Shown here one piece after another: positions 56,216 through 64,000 of a DNA stretch of 64,000 nucleotides. Position 1 is the first letter of the stretch. Every line of letters begins with the position of its first letter. The DNA lies in assembly GCF_000276665.1 (NCBI RefSeq), contig NW_004955463.1, positions 10,082,523-10,146,522 of the forward strand, read 5' to 3'. A program made the position numbers and the translations under genes. Under the pieces are notes generated by a model, which saw nothing but the letters and a program-made list of their open reading frames with translations, ran no database searches and was not told where the DNA came from. Source of the DNA: Chinchilla lanigera (taxonomy: Eukaryota > Chordata > Mammalia > Rodentia > Chinchillidae).

Positions 56216-57124
56216 CTAATGCAATTATCTTAGCTATCTTGTGTATACCTATGTATATATTTTTTCACTTCTTTCTTTCTTTTCTGTTTTTCCTCATCCC
56301 TGTTGTTCTTTCCTTTTGAGCAGTTTCTGTATTCCAGAGTCATTCTTCACCTTTTTGGGTTGATTTAAATTTTAATATAGCAACAGAAGAGAAATATTCT
56401 CTGTGACTTTAGTATATACTATGTGTGCAAAATAATCATATGATTTCATCATTGTTGTTATTAGTGCTCTTATTGTTCTCATACCATTTTTATTTTCTTA
56501 CTTGAAATATTCTATATTGCTGGAGGGAATTGATGCCAAATAAAGGACAGCCATAATAAAAATTTTACTAATCTTTTTGTGTAATACACCTACCCTATTA
56601 ATACAATTTGTATTAAATTAGCCAGTCCTTATACTCTACAGTTCCATACTTTGCAAATGATTATTGGAATAACTTTGTAATATAACAATTGATTATGAAT
56701 TTAGAAAGAATTAACAATTCTTCTTCCTAAACTTCTTCATTTTTTTGGCACATACTGTGTCTTCAAAATATCCTGAAATAGCAGACTCTTGCATGTTATT
56801 ACTTTTTCTTTTAATGTTTTGCTTTGTGCTTATTGTTTACCTTTTAGTAGGATAATTGGAACTGACCTCAGTGTTGCACTTATGGTTTGACTTTACAGAT
56901 CTACAGAGGAATTATTATGTGATTTTTCTAGGGCCCAGAGTTTGGAAAGGCCAGTAAAATGCAGTAAAATGTACAGTACAGTAAAATATACAGTGATATA
57001 AAAATAATGATACATTATTTTAGAACTAAGCTATAGGCTTTCCAGTTTTGCTGGCTCCATCTGTGTTCTAGATCATCTGCTATTTGTTCTGTGGGTTCTG
57101 GATGCAGTAGCCACAGGTCATGAC
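56216..57124. other. Unassigned AT-rich DNA
   Basis: No gene. It may be the 5' continuation of the preceding element. Overlapping CAGTAAAATG repeats lie at about 56951-56990. Confidence 0.4.
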
Positions 57125-57331
57125 ATGTCTAGGTGTCTCTGCCTCCTCCAGGTTAGCTTGGTCTCTAGTACTGCTTCCAAGGTTTCAGTATGGCAGGACC
57201 ACAAGCCCTATCACTATTCACACTCAATCCAAGTGGACCAACAGAGATTCTGGCATGGGTCACTACTGCAGGACTCAGCTGCAGAGACATGGGGCATGAC
57301 AGATGGCCTTTCCAGCGGCTTCTTGAAGGGG
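57125..57331 (+). other. Weak exon-like stretch ending at a splice donor motif
   Basis: The stretch is GC-richer than its flanks and open in two forward frames. It runs into AAGGGGTAAGT at about 57325-57335, a strong-looking 5' splice site. I recognise neither translation. A chance arrangement is more likely than a real exon. Confidence 0.2.
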
Positions 57332-57339
57332 TAAGTAGC

Positions 57340-59522
57340 ACAGGTAGTTGTGTGAATGTCTTGTGGGATAACATTTGATCAATGAGGGGCAGAAGGTGGA
57401 AGAGAGAAATTTCATCCCTTTTTCTTTCCAATGGTTTATTCTAATGTGTAGTGAGTCAAAAATGCATGCAGCCTCCCTGTACAAATGAATAATCTTCTAA
57501 GTTCACTTGTGAAAGTCTGGGTCACATGACCATGTACAGTGTTTTATTTGATTTCTTCCTCCTTGCCTTGTGGGTTCATGTTCTTCAATCTTGCTGCTCC
57601 AATGTTTTCATGGAAACAGTAGCATTTAAGTTCTATCATGGGCTCTGTCTTTTAAGGAGCTGGAACTGGCTCTATTATTTAATGCTGAGAATTCTAAGTG
57701 TTTTCTTTGTAGTTTGGAAAATGTGCCAAAAAGTTGTGCACTTACTTGGAAAGTTACTTGCGGTCTAGTCTTGGGAATAAGTTATTCACATTTTACACTT
57801 TGACTAAATCATAGCTTTTCTAAGTGATACTAGAAAAATTAATGTTTAATAGAGGTTAATGTAGAATTTGGCATTACATTTCCTCCTGTTGTTTAACATA
57901 CTTGAAAGCTTTAGGTTTATGTATAAAATTCCATTCAATAAATATCAAGTAGTTAATGGACTATTTTCCTAAATTTAATTGTGTTGCTTTTTCTACTTTT
58001 TTTATCCCATTTTTCTCTTTCCCCTCTTCTCTTCCATACTGTCCTCCAATTCTTGTATCTATCTCTGCCTTCTCTTTTTCTTTGCCTTTGCCCTTAATAT
58101 GGAAATAAGCATTTTGGTATGCAGATGTTGGCCTGAATGGGAAATTTTATAAGTGGAGAATACATCAAAGGTTAGGAGTGAAGTGTGGATAGGGTTTGCT
58201 AAGTTTGTTTATCGTAAGTCAAGTCTACCTACAACAAAATGTAATATCATAACTTCTCTGCTTTTGATATTTTAATAGATTATTGCTGTCTTCACAATTT
58301 AATGGTTATAGTTGAATGTGTATCTTTCCTTAAGAGGTTTAGCATTTGTTTTCTTTTATAACTAACATATTTATGTTTACTATGCTTTTAATTCTTTTCT
58401 TAACTTGTGAACTACTTTACAGATTAGACATATCATCTGTTTTCCTGTGTCTTCTTATTTCTTTATTTAATGTTTATTTCTTGATTTATGGTTTTACTTT
58501 ACAAGCATGTGAAGCCTTTTTGAATCCTGTTTCTCAGTAGCTTAGTTTAACTTTCAGCTTTACCTATTCTGCAAATTAGACAAAAGATATTTTTTACAAG
58601 GCAGTAACTTTTTAAATGTGCAAAACAAAAGACATTGATTTCAATATAGCAAAAGTCAGAACTTTAGTAGTTCAAGGACCTACTTCTAGTCTGCTCTTAT
58701 CTGCCTGCTAATAAACTTCATTTAGTGATTTCTCATTCACAAATGACTTTCTCTCATATCGACATAAACACTGCAAGAGACTCTCTGATTGTTGGTTTGA
58801 GCAAGGTGTTTGATGGTGCCTATGAATAGCATTCCTGCCACCCTTAATGGCCTTCTCAGAGCCATACCAGGAAATGGGTAATATTTCTGAAAAAAGTGAC
58901 GATTCCAGGGAAATAGCATGGGCTTCCTCTGTTCTCACATTTGTTTCTAAATACATTCTGCATTACTTCTGGAAATGGGAAGGAGATATTTCCCTATTTT
59001 TGTGTTTTTCATATTAAGAATATCAAGAACATTCTTAGTGTGTAACTGTTAGACTTAGAGCTCTGCCACTATTACTCTTTGGAATAGAAGACAGAAAGAG
59101 ACAAATTCTAACAACGTAAAAGGTAGTCATGGAGAAAAATTTATCTATAGATCATCGGTATTACTAAGCAGATAAAATAAGTAAAACCCACATCAGTTAA
59201 AACCAGCACCAAAACTAAAAAAGAATAGAATTAAATTTCACTGAAGGAAGGCCAAAATTCAGACGTAAAATAATCACGTTTACATTATACAGGAGTGTTA
59301 CTATGATTACTTATGTATACAAGGAATTCCTGATGTTTGAATACCATGGAAAGTTTTCATCAACCCAACCATCAACATAGATATTTCTTTTTTAACTTTC
59401 TTAAAAATCATTTGAACTGATTGAAGATGGATTCTCAATTTTTCCTTTTGGGAAGATATTATTCTGTGATTTTTTGAAAGTGCTGATCTTACGTATATCT
59501 CACATTATCTTTTCTGTCTTTT
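57340..59522. other. Unassigned AT-rich DNA
   Basis: No gene or confident repeat in about 2.2 kb. T-rich frames such as 58346-58540 encode only hydrophobic low-complexity peptides. Confidence 0.45.
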
Positions 59523-59621
59523 TGTTTTGTTTTGTTTTGTTTTGTTTTGTACTGGGAATTGAACTCAGGACCTTGCACTTGCTAGGCAAGCGCTTGTTCC
59601 ACTGAGCTACATCCCCAGTGC
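59523..59621 (-). mobile_element. ID SINE, antisense, with (TTTTG)n tail
   Basis: A (TTTTG)n tail at 59521-59549 is followed by 'tactgggaattgaactcagg', 'accttgcacttgctaggcaa', 'gcgcttgttccactgagcta' and 'catccccagt'. This is the best preserved ID body in the window and keeps a CpG (GCGC). A diverged TSD is possible but unclear. Confidence 0.95.
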
Positions 59622-60172
59622 TCTTTCATGTCTTACCTACAATTTCATAACTTCATATTTATAAAGGGTTTATACTGTTTTACTTATCTTTACACACTAG
59701 GTTTGCATAATACTTAGAACCTAGTTATACAATAAGTATTAGTTTAAAAGTAAGTAAGGGATGTAGTTAAGAATGACGTGACTAAAAATTTGAATAGGTA
59801 AAACAAAACAAAAATTAGGACAAAATTTGTTTGAATAATCATGCAACATAGGTGAGATGCCAGGGTTTATAGTCAACAGTTAACAAAAATGTTTCTGGAA
59901 CCTCATCTAAATGTCAGAAAATTCCTCTTGGACAGATCAACTTCTGTCATGCTATGAGGTGCTATTTTAGTTTGGGTGTCATTCACCCACAAATTTGTAT
60001 TCTTTCTCTCCACTTTCCAGATTTTACATAATTAACCTCAATGGAGAAGATAGAAAACAAGTAGTGATAGTTCTCTCTTCTCTCAGCCATCCGTAGGCAG
60101 ATGGTCCTGTGTTGAATATCCTGCAAATTAAGGTTCTGTTGTTCTAGTTATGATGGTTTCTTCCTTCTCACC
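59622..60172. other. Unassigned AT-rich DNA
   Basis: No gene or repeat recognised. Confidence 0.5.
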
Positions 60173-60173
60173 C

Positions 60174-60368
60174 CTATTTAGGTCTACAAGCATAAACTCA
60201 TCCAGGATGAAATCAGTATTAACAGTGTGTGGAGCAAATGTGGGCTGGTGTTGTTTCAGGTTGATGTGCTGGCCATCATCAACCAGCACATCTGTGTGTA
60301 CGCTGGGTGCACACAGAGCTCCACAACTGAAACTCACTCGACCCTGCTGAAGGGCCCTTTCAAATCAT
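60174..60368 (+). other. Exon-like candidate of unknown identity
   Basis: A pyrimidine-rich stretch ending in AG ('cttctcacccctatttag', to about 60181) resembles a 3' splice site. It is followed by a forward frame of about 62 codons beginning V-Y-K-H-K and ending TGA near 60368. Other frames on both strands are also open here. The stretch is less AT-rich than its flanks. I do not recognise the translation. It may be a terminal exon, a worn pseudogene piece, or chance. Confidence 0.2.
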
Positions 60369-60984
60369 GATATCAATCACCCACCATTTTGCTTTGTGAA
60401 CCAACATTCCCCTTCTTAAGGAAAAGCCTGGGACCTCTGGACCCATATGAAATATGAATCTAGTTGTATCTGATGTACATCAACAAATTAATTTTACTTT
60501 GAATCTCCATTTTTTCTTCAATCAAGGAAAAGGACCAGTAGGACTATGCAATCATTTCTATCTAGAGATCTGTTTTTCTCTTCTAGAAAAGATGCCTGGA
60601 AAAATACCTTCACCTTGCTTTGCAGAGTTTCTTTGAATGTCACCACAAGTCTGGCTAAAGAAGAAAAAAGAGTCTGTTTTGGATGAGAATGTCTCCTGTG
60701 CTATTTAACTTTTAGGCCAATAAATGTCCCTGGAACCCAGCTGGAGGGATAGCTAACACATACGTTTAGCTTTAACCTGCAAGCTGTTGGGGGCAAAGAG
60801 CAGAGGAAATTCAATTCCAAGTTCCAGTTGTTCTGATCAGACTTGGCATGTGGGCCTGGACAATAAGATTTGTGACCTAAGCAGAATAAATGTAAACCTA
60901 ATACCAATTAGCATGTATAAGTAGCTGTGCTCCAAGCACTTGGTTTCAACTTTAGACTTTGCAAACACAGGGGAAGCAGGAGAG
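60369..60984. other. Unassigned DNA
   Basis: No gene or confident repeat recognised. Confidence 0.45.
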
Positions 60985-61200
60985 TGCAAGCTGGAGGCCC
61001 TATAGATCCCGGTTTTAGCTCCAAGACAGGCTAAAACTTGTTAAACTTCAGTTTCTTTGTGTAATAGATGAGAACAAAATTATTACCTGCTCTATAACTT
61101 TGTGGGCGAATATTAAATGACAGTATGGTATGCAGTATGCTTAACACAGGGCCTGATATATAATATACCATAATAGAGTATCAACAATAGTAGAAATAAT
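60985..61200 (+). mobile_element. MIR SINE
   Basis: A long, ordered sense MIR: 'agatcccggttttagctcca', 'cttgttaaacttcagtttct', 'ttgtgtaatagatgagaaca', 'gggcgaatattaaatgacag', 'acagggcctgatatataata' and 'tatcaacaatagtagaaata'. It is one of the best MIR copies here. Confidence 0.88.
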
Positions 61201-62027
61201 AGCACTATAACAATTTTATGACTCATAAAATTGTATAGTGATATATTTTGTCTGTATTCCTTAAAAGAATATTTATAATAAACACTTGATCATTATCCTC
61301 ATTAGCAGCAGCCAAGAGATGAAATTAATCATTTCCCACACATGACTATTTTCCTAAGGACCTAAAAGCAATCCACAGGCATGAAGTCTTTATGACTCTC
61401 ATAGTGATATTTTTCTTCTTATGCCTTTTCTGGGAACAGTGGGATATAATATGTACTATATCTCATTTATATGATTACCTGAGATTTATTCTTCTTCACT
61501 ATCTGTGGTCCTGGACTCAATTTTAAGCCACTCAGGTTTTGAGTGCCTAATATATGGTTATGCATGAGGTAGGTACGGGAAGATACCATCAAATTGGAAC
61601 TCATTTTCAAAAATGAGGGTAAGTATAATTATTGTTATTTTGAAAATAAGCTCAGGAATTATCTAGAGAATGAGACCAGTTGGAAAATAACTCAATTGTT
61701 TTTTATACCTGGAAATAAATCCTAAGGTTTTGACTTCAAACTTGAGGTTTTTGGTCCTTTTCCTCAAAATTGTTTCTTGTATTGAAGCACACAGATAATT
61801 TTATTTCAGTGCAAGAAGGAACCATGGATTTTTTCATATGCAAGGACCCATGAGTATTAGGGGTTAATCATAAGCTACAAATCTTCTAGTTTAGTCTAAT
61901 TCAATGTGAAATCAATAACCACTTGTGAAAATGTATGATGAAGTAGAAATCAGAAATATTAGTCACAAGAGTACTGGAAATGTAATTAGTGATGTTATAG
62001 TGATATTACTGTATCTTATACATTTTA
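61201..62027. other. Unassigned AT-rich DNA
   Basis: No gene or confident repeat recognised. Confidence 0.5.
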
Positions 62028-62110
62028 CTTTGTACACAAAATATTCACACAAAATATTGTATACAAATTGTACATAAAACTTTATATATTATACACAAAA
62101 TTTACATTAT
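62028..62110. repeat. AT-rich imperfect tandem of ACACAAAATATT-like units
   Basis: Units of the type 'acacaaaatatt' and 'tatacacaaaattt' recur four or five times with changes. Low-complexity DNA. Confidence 0.7.
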
Positions 62111-62454
62111 TTAACCCATTTACATTTTTATAATGTATTTTATTTTTTGAGGTAGATAATTTAGTAGCTATTTCACTGTGTATTAAAACAGAAGAAAATA
62201 CCCAAGGTCATATTAGTTCTTAGAAAATATTTATTGAGTATATAGCATATGCCAGATGAAATTGAGGATGTAGTAGCAGACATAGTAGTGATAAATCTGC
62301 CTCTTGGCACTTATATTCTAGCAGGAGAAGCAAAGTACAATAAAAATAAATAAACCATGTAATAGTATAGATGTAACAAGGTCTAAGGAGAAATATAATG
62401 CAGGAAGGAGTGTTAGAAAGTATCAGAGGGAGAGATAACAATTTTATTCTCTTT

Positions 62455-62601
62455 TTACTTTTGAGATGGGGTCTCACTATGCAATTCTGGTTACCCTTGA
62501 GCTCACTATGTAGCGAAGGATGGTATTGAATTGATTGCCATCCTCCTGCCTTACCCTCTGGAGTGCTGGCATAACAGGAATCTACCACCATGCCTGGCTG
62601 G
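62455..62601 (-). mobile_element. B1 SINE, antisense, inside L2
   Basis: 'gagatggggtctcactatgc', 'cttgagctcactatgtagcg', 'ccatcctcctgccttaccct' and 'accaccatgcctggctgg' form an antisense B1. Short CAATTTT-like sequence lies on both sides and may be the TSD. No dID module is seen. Confidence 0.85.
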
Positions 62602-62714
62602 AGGTATCAATTTTCAATGGATGGTCAGAGAAGGCCCAGCTAAGGAGGTAGCATTTGAATAGAGACCTAAAGAAACTGAGATCTAGAAAAGCTAAGCAGA
62701 CATTGGAAGAAAAG

Positions 62715-62767
62715 GGAAGTACACAGAGCAAGTACACTTCAGGAAGTACATAGAGCAAGTACAGAGT
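62715..62767. repeat. Two-unit tandem duplication, about 27 bp
   Basis: GGAAGTACACAGAGCAAGTACA and GGAAGTACATAGAGCAAGTACA follow each other at a spacing of about 27 bases, inside the L2 relic. Confidence 0.8.
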
Positions 62768-62900
62768 ACCAAAGTTAGGAACAATGTCAGGAGCACTAAA
62801 AGAACATCCAGAATGCTCATGTTATGGCTGTGCCCAAGGCACTACTATTGACCAGATCACGTGGTCAGTAAGGTGGGAAGCCTTTGAGAATCTGAGTGGA

Positions 62901-63570
62901 GGAATGAAAGGATCTGACATCTCTTTATATTTAATTAAAGTTTGAGTAAACTTTAAAGAACTGTTGCATAGAAATGGTACGTGTAGCACAATTTTCCATG
63001 TATCATTCACTATACTAATGATAGTAACTTGCATATCCATATTATATTTGCTAAAATTAAGACATTAACAATGCTGTTACTGTTACCAAAATTATAACAC
63101 CCCCAGTGGAGGTTTGAAGCCATGTACTACTTAACCCTCTAATGAATGCTTTTTCCATTTTAAGTACGGAATATCCCTATGAAGTCACAGTTCAGAGTTT
63201 GTGGCTTCAACCATTCACAGATTTTTTCCCTTAGAACCTAACCAATAATTGTTTGCAAAACCCCTGTAATTTTGCAGAAACCCCAAGTATCTTCTGCAAT
63301 TGTTTTCTTGGTTTGAGGTTTGCAAATAGCCAATCTGAGAGAGTTATTCAGTTCTCCTTTCTACTGATTGGCTGCACCCCTGTAGTTAATCTCCAGAAGA
63401 TGCACTAGCATTCCTGCATCATAACAGGTTGATGTATGGGCAGCTATCTCAAGCATTCTTGATTTTGTTCTTCTTAAAGCCCTAAAATCCCCTAGATGTT
63501 GCCAAAATGCCCTGCACTTTCTAAGGCTTCATTAATACAGTATTTTATTAAATTATATAATTGTGGAAGA
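62901..63570. other. Unassigned AT-rich DNA
   Basis: No gene or confident repeat recognised. Confidence 0.45.
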
Positions 63571-63932
63571 CATAGCATATCTAAAGATGTCTCCCACAAA
63601 GTCTCATGCAGTCATGTGGGTGGATTTCTAGAGTTTTTGATTGATTCAAGGTTCAGTGCTGGGATTACGAGTGTGAGTGCTATAACTGCCCTAGGGCAGA
63701 TAGCCTGCATACAATATAAGGTACAGAAAGAGGCTTGCTGTTTTCTGTCTCACTTGCTGCTTTTGTTGTTTTCTGCCATCATGAACTGTTGCTCCTCTGC
63801 CATGCCACCCTATCTTGGAGCCAATTGATTATGGACTGAACCTCCGCAAACTGTGGATTAAATAAACCTTTCCTTCCTTAACTTTGGGTGTTGGGTATTT
63901 TGTCTCAGCAATGAGAGAAAAGTAACTAACAT
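63571..63932 (+). mobile_element. MaLR-type LTR
   Basis: 'gatgtctcccacaaagtctc' near the start, 'tcatgaactgttgctcctct', 'gattatggactgaacctccg' and 'gattaaataaacctttcctt' (with AATAAA) match the family, as does the 'gtgttgggtattttgtctca' block before the end at 'aactaaca'. The 5' end is worn (CATAGCAT for TGNTATGG). Confidence 0.85.
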
Positions 63933-64000
63933 AGAATTTAAACTACAAAAATAAGCATTTACAGGCATTTTTTTCTGACCATCTCAGGAATTCATGGTTT

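Larger units (their letters stand above)
62218..62900 (-). mobile_element. L2 LINE fragment, antisense, split by a B1
   Basis: The left part shows 'gaaaatatttattgagtata', 'cttggcacttatattctagc' and 'aataaataaaccatgtaata'. The right part resumes after the SINE with 'tggtcagagaaggcccagct', 'aggaggtagcatttgaatag' and 'agacctaaagaaactgagat'. This is the classic antisense L2 3' region in correct order, so one L2 copy was interrupted at about 62455-62601. Confidence 0.88.

Noticed and set aside
55970..57295. CTGAGCTGCAGTCTC and CTCAGCTGCAGAGAC as a TSD pair for the third copy of the unclassified element
   Set aside because: Only about 11 of 15 bases agree and the intervening sequence is not shown to be one element.
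1..64000. CRISPR arrays, rRNA genes, bacterial operons, functional tRNA genes
   Set aside because: Nothing of the kind is present. The tRNA-like sequences are ID SINE bodies with A-rich tails and lack a folded, intact tRNA.

Overview
This is mammalian nuclear DNA, almost certainly from a rodent outside the mouse/rat group. It is visibly AT-rich and CpG-poor and has no compact gene organisation. The diagnostic repeats are tRNA-Ala-derived ID SINEs (seven clear or probable copies), B1 monomers, and B1 fused to a decayed ID tail (B1-dID). I saw no mouse/rat B2 or B4 elements. ID plus B1-dID together suggest squirrel-related rodents, beaver relatives or dormice; the sequence alone does not settle which.

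I recognise no functional protein-coding gene. The longest open frames (up to about 158 codons) lie in LINE relics, purine-rich tracts or unique AT-rich DNA and show no recognisable domain. The window reads as intergenic or deep intronic DNA, and its history is one of transposable-element insertion. Two short exon-like stretches (60174-60368 and 57125-57325) are recorded as weak candidates only.

Layout. 0-10 kb: an antisense L1 3' end (1068-1960), MIRs, a probable ERV LTR next to a TSD-flanked MaLR LTR (4546-4861), an ID with perfect TSDs (6506-6651), a B1-dID, an MLT1 LTR, a B1 and MER5A. 10-24 kb: B1-dIDs, a poly-T-only insertion with 14-bp TSDs (11453-11499), MIR and L2 relics, MER5A, an ID and a lineage-specific L1 3' end. 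24-38 kb: MaLR LTRs, L2, an apparently full-length MER2-type Tigger MITE (25860-26187), a (TG)n tract at a B1-dID, an old L1, and a less repetitive CpG-bearing stretch with a perfect CRE palindrome (35346-35353). 38-49 kb: the densest nest, with L2, a MaLR LTR inside another MaLR LTR (38932-39690), an L1M ORF2-region relic carrying a younger insertion (39885-41240), a second nested MaLR pair in opposite orientation (47365-48094), and MIRs. 49-64 kb: an L1 3' end, an ID directly beside a 27-nt U6 snRNA fragment, more MaLR LTRs, IDs, MIRs, and an L2 split by a B1 (62218-62900).

There is no gene network to describe. The notable results are (i) a U6 snRNA 5'-end fragment and an ID element that used the same target site, (ii) a tail-only retroposition, (iii) a three-copy repeat family I could not classify, and (iv) two nested MaLR LTR pairs. 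Family names come from recall of consensus features, not from a database search; boundaries without TSDs are approximate to about 10-40 bases.
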